The notes beneath the pieces were generated by a model, which did not search any database, had not been told where the DNA came from, and worked only from the letters and a program-made list of their open reading frames with translations. 64,000 bases of DNA from Ferdinandcohnia sp047238305 (GTDB taxonomy: Bacteria > Bacillota > Bacilli > Bacillales > Bacillaceae_L), in assembly GCF_047238305.1 (NCBI RefSeq), contig NZ_JBDFMO010000001.1, positions 1,736,001 to 1,800,000 on the forward strand. The letters run 5' to 3'. How positions within the stretch are numbered: position 1 is the stretch's first letter; every line of letters starts with the position of its first letter. The position numbers and the translations under genes were made by a program. Of this stretch, positions 9,248-16,703 are shown piece by piece.

Positions 9248-10642
9248 ATGTCTCTTAATAACATAACTGAAAATGAAAAATATATCTTATTGCAGTTATC
9301 GTACATGGATATACCTCAAGAATATCGTCCAAGTGGAAATAAATCGTTTACCTTAAATGAAATAGTTTATGGAATAGATAGGGATGCGTTAAGTAAAGAT
9401 TCGAAAAAGACCTATGACCTGATAATTGAATATATGGATGATAATAAAAAATCATCTCTACACGAAATAACATTAAGTGGGTACCAAAACAACAATCCTA
9501 ACGGGGGCAACAATTCAAACGGGGATTCAAACTCAGGGTTTGTTGGATACGCTCTAACTGATAAAGAGGGCAATGGTACCGCATTATTTAGAGGTAGTGA
9601 AATGGCTGGAATTGGTGATTTAGCAACTGACTGGGTGTCAAATGTGGAGGCCGGTATCGGAATTACGATTCAACAGCAAAGAGAAGCAAATGAATTTTAT
9701 TCAACATACATTAAAGGTCTAGAAGGTCAACAGTATGTATTTGGACACTCTAAGGGAGGAAATCTTGCTGAGTATGTACTTGTCCATAATCTCGAAGATG
9801 AAAAATTGACCTCTTACGTTGTGAATGGGGCCCCTTTATATTATTGGACTCTTACACAGGCGCAACGAGACGCTTTAAGGGATCGAAATACTTTTATTGT
9901 ACATGAAGGGGATGTTGTTTCTTCTCTTGGTTATGCTCCATATGTTGATAAAACTGTTGCTGTCAATACAGAGGATAGTGACCCTTTGTATGCCCATGGC
10001 TTGGATAGTGTCGATTTTACACACAAGGGAGACTTTAAACATGCATCTGAGGGTGCATCATTAGTCAGGAATATTGCAAATCCAGTTGCTGGAGCTATTT
10101 TTCTAGCAGTTTCACTTCATCCAAAAGTGTTGGCGTATAGAGCGGCAGCGGCGATTCGTGATGCCACTTTATATATCCTAGAGGCAGCCAAAAGAGGACT
10201 TGAGAAAGCAGTTCACTGGGTTAAAGACCAAGCAACAAAATTTATTGCAAAGATAAAAGAATTATCTCAACAGGTCAAGGATGAAATTAACCAATTTTTA
10301 TCGAACGTAGCAACGAAAGCCGCAATGCTTTTTGTAAAAGTAGTCGCAAAGCTAGGTGGCTACTTCCCGGTTGAACCTTACTTAAAAGTAAATGTCGACA
10401 GGCTTTACTACTACGCGCAAAGGCTAGAAGCAGTAAAAAGGCGAGTCAGCCTGCTTAACGATAGGATTGACTCCCTCTATTGGGAGGTTGACCTATTAGA
10501 TATTCGTCATGTTTTAAGCGCAGATATTCTGACTTCCTTTTCATACAGGCTCAATCAAAACATTAACTACCTAAATACCGCAGCCCGATTGCTAGAGTCG
10601 AACGAAACCAAGCTAGTCGGGAAGGCAAGGATTATACAATAG
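9248..10642 (+). CDS. Lipase-like alpha/beta hydrolase with C-terminal helical domain, candidate T7SS effector
   Basis: This 464-residue protein has an N-terminal alpha/beta-hydrolase (about 80-270) with the nucleophile elbow GHSKGG (Ser168), a likely acid in HEGDVVSS and a likely His in VDFTHKGD. The Asn/Gly-rich linker (about 75-95) is low complexity. A hydrophobic patch (about 275-300) precedes a C-terminal all-helical domain (about 310-464) containing SLYWEVD. This catalytic-first, helical-last order is that of S. aureus TslA, in which the targeting domain is C-terminal. The ATG at 9248 is preferred over the GTG at 9239 because GGGGAG lies eight bases before it. No signal peptide is seen, consistent with T7SS export. 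Substrate unknown. Confidence 0.8.
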   Translation: MSLNNITENEKYILLQLSYMDIPQEYRPSGNKSFTLNEIVYGIDRDALSKDSKKTYDLIIEYMDDNKKSSLHEITLSGYQNNNPNGGNNSNGDSNSGFVGYALTDKEGNGTALFRGSEMAGIGDLATDWVSNVEAGIGITIQQQREANEFYSTYIKGLEGQQYVFGHSKGGNLAEYVLVHNLEDEKLTSYVVNGAPLYYWTLTQAQRDALRDRNTFIVHEGDVVSSLGYAPYVDKTVAVNTEDSDPLYAHGLDSVDFTHKGDFKHASEGASLVRNIANPVAGAIFLAVSLHPKVLAYRAAAAIRDATLYILEAAKRGLEKAVHWVKDQATKFIAKIKELSQQVKDEINQFLSNVATKAAMLFVKVVAKLGGYFPVEPYLKVNVDRLYYYAQRLEAVKRRVSLLNDRIDSLYWEVDLLDIRHVLSADILTSFSYRLNQNINYLNTAARLLESNETKLVGKARIIQ

Positions 10643-10666
10643 GAGAAAACTAAAGGAGGTACCCCC

Positions 10667-10858
10667 ATGAAGCCTCATGTGCGCCGGAAGATTAATAGCA
10701 TTATTTCAGAAATCAATGCGATCTCTCGTGAACTCGATGAAATTTCGAATGGTCTAAATCGAGAATTTAAGGGGATTGGCTCAACCAAAAGTGCATCCAG
10801 CCTTCAAAGTGCAGCTGACAAATACCGAAGAGTCGGCTATAACCTGAGGAGGATTTAA
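10667..10858 (+). CDS. Small helical protein, possible effector partner
   Basis: This 63-residue, basic, helical protein lies 24 bp after the lipase gene behind a near-perfect ribosome binding site (AAAGGAGGTACCCCC). A helix of about 30 residues (KINSIISEINAISRELDEI) is followed by FKGIG and a second helix (SAADKYRRVGY). Helix-turn-helix proteins of this kind act as targeting partners for LXG-type T7SS effectors (for example the TlaA and Lap proteins). Position and shape fit that role for the lipase upstream. There is no clear family match by eye. Confidence 0.65.
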   Translation: MKPHVRRKINSIISEINAISRELDEISNGLNREFKGIGSTKSASSLQSAADKYRRVGYNLRRI

Positions 10859-10918
10859 GTTTTGAAGCTTCGGAGACTAGCAAGCTAGAAAAATTGTTCC
10901 GATTTGGCGGGGCGTTTT

Positions 10919-11100
10919 TTGAGAAAGGGAACGAATCTGAGGATTTTGTTCCTGATTGCTTTCGCTTTAGGTGAAAAAGGTAACGCAAAGAGGATAATCG
11001 TGCCCGATTGGCAGAAGTTTGGAGAAAAGGGTAACGCAAAGACGTTAATCGTACCAATTCGAGTTTGTAACACGAGAAATGGGTACGAATTCCCGACCTG
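10919..11100. repeat. 51-bp-period hairpin array (three units)
   Basis: Three units carry a core at 10941, 10992 and 11043 (GGATTTTG, GGATAATCG, CGTTAATCG), a period of 51 bp. Each has arms such as GGTAAC or GGGTAACG before and GTTCC, GTGCC or CGTACC after, so each can fold as a weak hairpin with a loop starting CAAAGA. The core GTTAATCGTACC is shared with the array at 24465-24935. A frame crossing it (10904-11101) has no ribosome binding site. Confidence 0.7.
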
Positions 11101-11177
11101 AAAACCTTTTTAGATAGTCCTTTTTTAAAAAAAGAAATGAAAGCAGGTTAGCGGTCTATCAAAGGGCTGATTTATAC

Positions 11178-11520
11178 AGAATGATATACCGCAAACTTGG
11201 TTATCGGTATATAGAATATCCAGAATCTTATGCGTGATATACCGCAAACTCGGTTATCGGTATATCGGGGGTCCAGAATCTCAGGCGTGGTAAACCGCAA
11301 ACTCAGTTATCGGTATATCAGATGCCCGGAATCGCAGTCGTGGTATACCGCAAACTTAGTTATCCTTAGTTATCGGTATATCAACAAGCTTAAAACTCAA
11401 TCATGGTATACCGCAAACCTAGTTATCGGTATACCGGGGGGGCAGAATCGCAGGAGTGATATACCGCAACCAGACCCAAAGGTATACCACCAAACCCGAA
11501 AGGCAAACCAGGTATACCGC
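11178..11520. repeat. 53-bp-period hairpin array with arms GATATACCG / CGGTATATC
   Basis: The core [GA]GTTATCGG occurs at 11199, 11252, 11305, 11358/11368 and 11421: exact 53-bp steps apart from a 10-bp internal duplication (TTAGTTATCC) in the fourth unit. Each unit pairs GATATACCG or GGTATACCG with CGGTATATC or CGGTATACC around the loop CAAACTNGGTTAT. The arms covary: A/T in unit 2, G/C in unit 5. The tail after 11455 is degenerate. The array sits just upstream of the esxA-like gene. Confidence 0.85.
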
Positions 11521-11628
11521 TACACCCAAGCACGGACCCAAAACCGTGCACCAACACGAATCCAAAGTTCTCTCGGCCCAAAACCGAGTTAACTCATACA
11601 TATTTAACGTAAAGGAGGTGAAACCACA

Positions 11629-11931
11629 ATGGCACGTTCAATTACAGTTGATCCAGCGAAATTAGAAACTTCAGCTACTCGCATTGACCAACAATCTGCT
11701 GACTATGAGAGACTTTACAAGGCTCTTTACACAGAGGTTGAAGGCATGGGCGCAGCATGGCAAGGTACTGATAATATGGCATATGTTTCTCAAATCAAGG
11801 GCTTCATGGATGACTTCCAAAAAATGACGAACTTGATGAGACAATACTCTGAATTCTTAAAGCTAAGCGCAAAAACATACCGTGAAACACAAAACGAAGT
11901 AGTAAACCAAGCACGTCGCTTAACAAACTAA
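11629..11931 (+). CDS. WXG100 protein (EsxA-like)
   Basis: Exactly 100 residues, two helices around the turn AAWQG (Trp near residue 44), the classic WXG100 signature. Such proteins are the core secreted substrates of T7SS and bind the last ATPase module of EssC. The start has an ideal AAAGGAGGTG eight bases upstream, in contrast to the weak starts of the machinery genes, implying high expression. It is followed 40 bp later by a second WXG100 gene, as expected for a heterodimer pair. The export motif usual at the C-terminus is not obvious (NQARRLTN end). Confidence 0.92.
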   Translation: MARSITVDPAKLETSATRIDQQSADYERLYKALYTEVEGMGAAWQGTDNMAYVSQIKGFMDDFQKMTNLMRQYSEFLKLSAKTYRETQNEVVNQARRLTN

Positions 11932-11971
11932 TCTCGATACCTACTAAACTATCAAAAAAGGAGGTGCCACC

Positions 11972-12274
11972 ATGGCAGTTGATGGAATCAAAATTTCCCT
12001 TGGCGAGGTTAGTAAAACCGCTGGCCAAATCCGTAACCTAAACCAACAGCTTTCTACGGCATTAGAAGACATCAAAAAGGAAATGAACGGCTTAGCCGCT
12101 ACATGGAACTCTGATGCTTCTAATACAATTCGCGGAAATTTCAATGCATTGGCTCCACGCTTCGAGGAGTATCGTCAAGTCATTGATAGCTACGCAAAAT
12201 TCCTAGACAACACAGTTACAAACTACAACGCAGCTGAAACAGCAATTAACAATAACGCTAGCGCATTTAAATAA
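11972..12274 (+). CDS. WXG100-family protein (EsxB-like partner)
   Basis: Another protein of exactly 100 residues with two amphipathic helices around the turn ATWNSDAS (W-x-S, a common WXG variant). It follows the EsxA-like gene and is preceded by AAAAAGGAGGTGCC. The two probably form a hetero- or homodimer exported by the EssC machine. A hairpin with a short T-run follows, which may limit transcription into the downstream FHA gene. Confidence 0.92.
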   Translation: MAVDGIKISLGEVSKTAGQIRNLNQQLSTALEDIKKEMNGLAATWNSDASNTIRGNFNALAPRFEEYRQVIDSYAKFLDNTVTNYNAAETAINNNASAFK

Positions 12275-12278
12275 TCCA

Positions 12279-12322
12279 TGAGGAGGGCAATTGGCCTCGC
12301 CGGTTGTCCTCACTCACTTTTA
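12279..12322 (+). terminator. Hairpin with T-run between the esx pair and the FHA gene (attenuator)
   Basis: TGAGGA pairs with TCCTCA, CAA with TTG and GGC with GCC, interrupted by a bulge and an internal loop, and TTTT follows within six bases. The stem occupies the start of the longest possible reading of the next gene (12278), supporting the later ATG at 12341 as its true start. Confidence 0.55.
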
Positions 12323-12340
12323 AAAATGGGAGTGCAAGAA

Positions 12341-13597
12341 ATGATCAAACATGTTGATTTACATATTGAAAATTATGGTGTTTCGAAATTCATCTTTTAC
12401 AAGGTGCCATCTGAAATCCGTGTTGATTTTACAGAAGCCGATAAGCTAAAAAACAACAAGGTTCCAGGGCTTTTGCCTTGTGTCGTGATTAACAAGGGAG
12501 ATGAGGCGTACTTTCGCTATGACCTGGTGTCTGAAGCAACGCTTGCACAAAGCTCAACGAACCAACTCAGCAAAGAGCAGCTCCACTCATTTTTTACCAA
12601 CATTGTCGAAACAATAATAGACGCCGAGCGACTTGGGTTGAATGTGAACAACTTTGTTTTTGATGAGAACTACATCTTCATTGATAATTTTTCAAACAGA
12701 TTAATTCTACTGTACATGCCAATTAAAAATAATATTTTTGAAAAGGTATCAATCCGGGAATTCTTCACCAACTTCTTACACTCCCACTCCTATGATGAAA
12801 ATGATGACCTCACCTTTTTTGTGCGACTACATAATTATTTTGCGACATCAGAGGAAATCAATCTATATGCGCTTCAACAAAAGCTGCATGAGCTGTTGGT
12901 GAACAAGCCGGCTTCACCTCAAAGTTTTACTAAACTGCCGATCCAGGATGAGGAACCTAGGACACCCAATTACTATAGCCCTGGTAGTGAAATTAAGGCA
13001 TCTGAAGAAAATGGTGTCCTTACATCCGAATACAGCAGTAAAAGGTCTGATAAAAAGAAAAGTCAAAAGCTGGAGATTGAGGAAGAGGTTCAGTACAAGC
13101 GAATCACGCGTACCGAGCTTGGTGAAGGAAATTCCGTGTTAGCCGGTGGAACCTCCATTAACATTAAGCCGAATGTTGGTAGCCCAATTTCATTTGACAC
13201 AGATGAGCCCGAGGAGGAAGAGGGCACAACTGTCCTTACTGCTTACAAGGAACCAGAGGAGGAAGAAGGAACAACAGCACTTGGTGTTGGCACGAGTTTC
13301 CATCAGCAGAGCCCATTCCTCCTTACAGCCACTCAAGAAAAAATCATGGTGTCGAAGAAAGTGTTTAAGATCGGGCGTGACCCACAACAAACGGATTATA
13401 CATCAAAAAATAAAGTAGTTGGGCGCGTGCACGCAGAGTTGATTACCGAAAACGGAGAATACTTTATCGTCGACAAGGAATCGCGAAACGGCAGTTATGT
13501 AAATGGCATCAAGCTTGTGCCGAAAAATAAGGTGAAAATCAAGCATGAGGATAAAATCAAGCTTGCAAACGAGGAATTTGAATTTAGGCTCTTTTAA
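12341..13597 (+). CDS. DUF6382-like plus C-terminal FHA protein
   Basis: This 418-residue cytoplasmic protein has an N-terminal domain (about 1-190) with the pattern FRYDL..., NNFVFDENYIFID, LILLYMPI seen in DUF6382-type proteins. That pattern also recalls the pseudokinase-like cytosolic domain of EssB/YukC (inference). A linker (about 205-320) carries two EEEGTT[VA]L motifs. A C-terminal FHA domain (about 330-418) has IGRD, GRVHAEL and RNGSYVNG; the usual pocket Ser is Gly here. FHA domains bind phosphothreonine, and the EEEGTTxL motifs look like acceptor sites for the kinase two genes downstream. ATG 12341 is preceded by GGGAG. Confidence 0.85.
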   Translation: MIKHVDLHIENYGVSKFIFYKVPSEIRVDFTEADKLKNNKVPGLLPCVVINKGDEAYFRYDLVSEATLAQSSTNQLSKEQLHSFFTNIVETIIDAERLGLNVNNFVFDENYIFIDNFSNRLILLYMPIKNNIFEKVSIREFFTNFLHSHSYDENDDLTFFVRLHNYFATSEEINLYALQQKLHELLVNKPASPQSFTKLPIQDEEPRTPNYYSPGSEIKASEENGVLTSEYSSKRSDKKKSQKLEIEEEVQYKRITRTELGEGNSVLAGGTSINIKPNVGSPISFDTDEPEEEEGTTVLTAYKEPEEEEGTTALGVGTSFHQQSPFLLTATQEKIMVSKKVFKIGRDPQQTDYTSKNKVVGRVHAELITENGEYFIVDKESRNGSYVNGIKLVPKNKVKIKHEDKIKLANEEFEFRLF

Positions 13598-13606
13598 ATT
13601 ATTATT

Positions 13607-13730
13607 GTCTAGCTTCAGCGCCAAGCCCCTCGAGGTCACAACCCATTCCGTCAAGAAGGTTAAAGAGCAACCTTCTGGCTGGCCTGTCTTGTGCTTGTCG
13701 GGGCTGAGCAAGGCGCTTACGCATTTCATA
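13607..13730. repeat. ~125-bp imperfect inverted-repeat element, copy 1
   Basis: It begins GTCTAGCTTCAGCGCC and ends GGCGCTTACGCATTTC. AGCGCC-AAGCCCC and GGGGCT-AGCAAGGCGCT form the outer arms; an inner AAGAAGGTT/AACCTTCT stem follows. A second copy lies at 14565-14685. From memory this resembles a dispersed hairpin element common in Bacillus-group genomes. It occupies the space between the FHA gene and the PP2C gene and contains no credible coding sequence. Confidence 0.8.
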
Positions 13731-13745
13731 ATTGAGGTGAAAAAT

Positions 13746-14513
13746 GTGGCGTTTATACATGCTTACCACACGGATGTTGGAATTAAGAAAAAAATAAATC
13801 AAGATGGCTTGCTCGTGAAGACGGCCAAAACACCAAATGGGTATGTCGGGATGTTCGTGGTCTGCGATGGAATGGGTGGGCTTTCACACGGGGAATTGGC
13901 GAGTGCCACGGTCGTTCGGGGTCTCTCCGATTGGTTCGAAATGGAGCTACCAGACCTGCTTCACTCGGATCAACAAGATGAGGACATCCGCGAAGCACTC
14001 GAAGCCTGCATCACGGAACAAAATGAAAAAATCCTAGAGTACGGGGATGAAACAAATGCCCAAGTTGGAACAACGGTGACGGCACTTCTCATTATTCATT
14101 CACGTTACTATATCGTACATATTGGCGACAGCCGCGCTTATCAAATTCAGGAACAGGTGACAAGGCTAACGAATGACCAAACCTTAGTAGCACGTGAGGT
14201 GGAGCGCGGAAACATTACACCTGAGCAAGCCTTAGAGGACCCAAGACGCAATGTGCTTTTACAATGTGTGGGTGCAACAAAAGAACTTGAGGTTGTCATC
14301 CTGACCGGTGAGACCGAGCCAGGAACCGTGTTCTTGCTTTGTACAGATGGTTTTTACCACAAAATCTCAGATGCGGAGCTACTCGAAGAACTACGACCAA
14401 ACCCATTTTTAAATGAAAAGCAATTAAAATACAAGGCAATTAAACTAGTCGATGCCGTAAAAGAACGAAAAGAGGTAGATAACATCTCTATCGTTCTTGC
14501 GCATGTCGTGTGA
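13746..14513 (+). CDS. PP2C-type protein phosphatase
   Basis: This 255-residue protein carries the PP2C metal-centre motifs in order: NQDG (D20), DGMGG (D41), GDSRAY (D128), TDGF (D201) and DN (D245). These enzymes remove phosphate from Ser/Thr using two Mn/Mg ions. The length equals a minimal PP2C catalytic domain with no membrane helix. GTG 13746 is chosen because GAGGTG lies six bases upstream; the longer frame from 13545 runs back through the repeat element and the FHA gene. Position between an FHA gene and a Ser/Thr kinase makes it the likely eraser for that kinase. Confidence 0.95.
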   Translation: MAFIHAYHTDVGIKKKINQDGLLVKTAKTPNGYVGMFVVCDGMGGLSHGELASATVVRGLSDWFEMELPDLLHSDQQDEDIREALEACITEQNEKILEYGDETNAQVGTTVTALLIIHSRYYIVHIGDSRAYQIQEQVTRLTNDQTLVAREVERGNITPEQALEDPRRNVLLQCVGATKELEVVILTGETEPGTVFLLCTDGFYHKISDAELLEELRPNPFLNEKQLKYKAIKLVDAVKERKEVDNISIVLAHVV

Positions 14514-14564
14514 AGGGCCATATTTCGGTGACTTGAAGATTTGAATTCAGATATAGTTATCCAA

Positions 14565-14685
14565 GTCTAGCTTCAGGCGCCATCGGCTCTCTGGTCTAAG
14601 CCAATCGCTTCGGAAGGTAAAATGCACCTTCTGTCAGCGCTCGTCTTATGCTTGTCGCCGATAGACGGGCGCCTTGCGCTTTTCA
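14565..14685. repeat. ~120-bp imperfect inverted-repeat element, copy 2
   Basis: Starts GTCTAGCTTCAGGCGCC and ends GGGCGCCTTGCGCTTTTC; outer arms GGCGCCATCGGC and GCCGATAGACGGGCGCC pair, with an inner AAGGTAAAATGCACCTT stem. Same family as 13607-13730. It sits directly upstream of the kinase ribosome binding site. Confidence 0.8.
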
Positions 14686-14702
14686 ATTTTGGAGGAATTA
14701 CG

Positions 14703-16643
14703 TTGATTAAAATCGGAAGTTTTATAGATGATAGATACGAAATATTGAAGGAAATTGGGCGCGGTGGGATGAGTATCGTCTATTTGGCGATGGACAACCG
14801 GCTGAACAAATCTCTCGTCGTCAAGGATATCCGCAAACGCGACAATAGCAACAATGAGCTTCTCATCAATAGCTTAGTTGTCGAGGCGAATATGCTGAAA
14901 AAACTCGATCACGGCGCGCTTCCAAAGATTTACGACATCATCGAATCGGAGGGCGACATTTATGTCGTGATGGACTATGTCGAAGGTGAATCGCTCAAGC
15001 AAAAGCTGAAGCGGGAAAAAGTGATTTCCGCAAAGCTAGTGATTAACTGGGCGAAGCAACTAGCTGAGGTGCTTCACTATTTACATACGAGAAAACCGCA
15101 TCCGATTATTTACCGCGATATGAAACCAGATAACATCATGCTCACACCGGAAGGAAAAATCAAGCTGATAGACTTCGGGATTGCACGTGAATTTAAGGAT
15201 GAAAGCCTGACAGATACCACCAATCTCGGTACGAAAACCTATGCCGCACCCGAACAACTTTCTGGAAAACGCACCGATGCCCGAACCGATATTTATAGCT
15301 TGGGCTTGACACTGTACCAGCTTATCACTGGAAAAAGTCTTGCAGACCCGCCGTATGAGGTACGGCCAATACGTCAATGGGACCCAACTTTACCGGAAGG
15401 GCTCGAACATATTATTTTAAAATGCACCCAGGCTGAACCAGAGAATCGGTACCAGACATGTGAAGAGCTTCTATATGATCTCGAAAACATCAACAAGCTC
15501 ACTGCTGGTTACCGAAAAAAAATGATGAAGCGACTCTATCTCTTTTTAATACCAGCCGTCTTGTGTCTTGGTTTTTCAACGACTTCTGTAATGGGCTATC
15601 AAGGTATGAAAAATGAGCAATTCCAGGATTACATGGGGCTTGTCAATGAATCTAGCATTGCGTTAATTGAAGGTGATGATACCGAGGCAATTAAGTTGCT
15701 AGAAAAAGCAATCAAGGTTGACAAGGGACGCGCATCGGCCTACAACAATCTGCTCGACGTCTATATCAATCGAAATGAAGTGGACACCGGCCTGTCAAAG
15801 ATTGAGTCCTATGTGAAAGACGAATACGGGAATATTCATAAAAACAGTGAAGTTCTTTTTAAACTAGGGATGACGTATTTTGACCGGAAACGAGATTATC
15901 CTGTGGCACTGAAGTATTTTAAACAGGTGAATGAAAAAGAGATACCGGACGCGACTTATTATATGACGCTTGCGACAACATTGGGCGGGATGAATATTGA
16001 TTATGATCAGTTCTCTACGAATCTCTTGGAGTTTGAGTCGTATAACGACAATCTCCCAAACAACGCCAAAAAGGTAGATAACTATAATTCACTTGCGAAT
16101 ATTTACATTTCGTATAAGGGACAAATCGCGGATGCCAATACAAAGTCGATTACAGTCGTGCAAAAAGCGCAGAGAGTTCTCGAGTTGGCTCCAGACGAGC
16201 AACTGCAGCTCAAATACGAAATTGAATTTGAGCAAAAGCTTGCCCAGGCTTTTTATAGTCGAGGTGTAAATTCGGGGGATCAGGTTGCTGCCCGTGACGA
16301 TTTCGAGCAGGCGATTGAGCACTACAACACACTGCTCGAATTGAATGTGCCGAACAGGGAAGAAGTAATGGTCAATATCGGCGTCATTTATCAGGAGATG
16401 AGAGAGCATTCTCAAGCAGTTGAGAAATTTGAAGAAATCATTAAAGAGTATCCGAAAAGCCTGAACGCGTATGTAAAGCTTGGCAATCTGTTGCTTGATA
16501 TTGAGCAAGGCAAACAGGAAGACCAGCGAAACTACAGCAAGGCGAAGGAAGTCTTTGATAAAGCAGGCTCACTTGAAGGTGCTAAAGACAATGAAGCCTA
16601 TAAAAAGCTTGCAAGACGCATGGCGAATTTAAATATCACATAG
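14703..16643 (+). CDS. Membrane Ser/Thr protein kinase with extracytoplasmic TPR domain
   Basis: This 646-residue protein has a Hanks-type kinase domain (about 1-265): glycine loop GRGGMSIV (19-26), Lys41, catalytic loop YRDMKPDN (Asp139; Tyr replaces the usual His), DFG at 157-159 and a TNLGTKTYAAPEQ activation segment. One membrane helix (about 279-300) leads to an extracytoplasmic region (about 310-640) of TPR-like helix pairs rather than the PASTA repeats of PrkC. TTG 14703 follows GGAGGAATTAC. It probably phosphorylates the FHA protein and the acidic membrane protein next door; the TPRs may sense partners outside the membrane. Substrate assignment is inference. Confidence 0.93.
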   Translation: MIKIGSFIDDRYEILKEIGRGGMSIVYLAMDNRLNKSLVVKDIRKRDNSNNELLINSLVVEANMLKKLDHGALPKIYDIIESEGDIYVVMDYVEGESLKQKLKREKVISAKLVINWAKQLAEVLHYLHTRKPHPIIYRDMKPDNIMLTPEGKIKLIDFGIAREFKDESLTDTTNLGTKTYAAPEQLSGKRTDARTDIYSLGLTLYQLITGKSLADPPYEVRPIRQWDPTLPEGLEHIILKCTQAEPENRYQTCEELLYDLENINKLTAGYRKKMMKRLYLFLIPAVLCLGFSTTSVMGYQGMKNEQFQDYMGLVNESSIALIEGDDTEAIKLLEKAIKVDKGRASAYNNLLDVYINRNEVDTGLSKIESYVKDEYGNIHKNSEVLFKLGMTYFDRKRDYPVALKYFKQVNEKEIPDATYYMTLATTLGGMNIDYDQFSTNLLEFESYNDNLPNNAKKVDNYNSLANIYISYKGQIADANTKSITVVQKAQRVLELAPDEQLQLKYEIEFEQKLAQAFYSRGVNSGDQVAARDDFEQAIEHYNTLLELNVPNREEVMVNIGVIYQEMREHSQAVEKFEEIIKEYPKSLNAYVKLGNLLLDIEQGKQEDQRNYSKAKEVFDKAGSLEGAKDNEAYKKLARRMANLNIT

Positions 16644-16645
16644 TG

Positions 16646-16680
16646 GGACACAGGGACAGGTACATCGTCCCATGTCCCGG
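16646..16680. repeat. GGGAC palindrome after the kinase gene
   Basis: GGGACA-CA-GGGAC pairs with GTCCC-A-TGTCCC around a short loop. Same style as the units at 444-502 and 39182-39207. It may cap the kinase transcript or be a REP-type palindrome. Confidence 0.6.
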
Positions 16681-16703
16681 TAATGAAAGGGGGAGGCTCT
16701 CGT

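Noticed and set aside
10904..11101. 65-residue plus-strand ORF
   Set aside because: Lies within the 51-bp array and has no ribosome binding site.
11230..11592. 120-residue plus-strand ORF
   Set aside because: It is the translation of the 53-bp repeat array, with no ribosome binding site and a repetitive composition forced by the DNA repeat.
12278..12340. N-terminal extension of the FHA protein
   Set aside because: It would translate the hairpin after the esx pair, and the ATG at 12341 has a GGGAG site.
13545..13745. N-terminal extension of the PP2C gene
   Set aside because: The extension overlaps the FHA gene and translates the inverted-repeat element; the GTG at 13746 has its own ribosome binding site and begins just before the conserved domain.
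14622..14702. N-terminal extension of the kinase
   Set aside because: It translates the second hairpin element; the TTG at 14703 follows GGAGGA.
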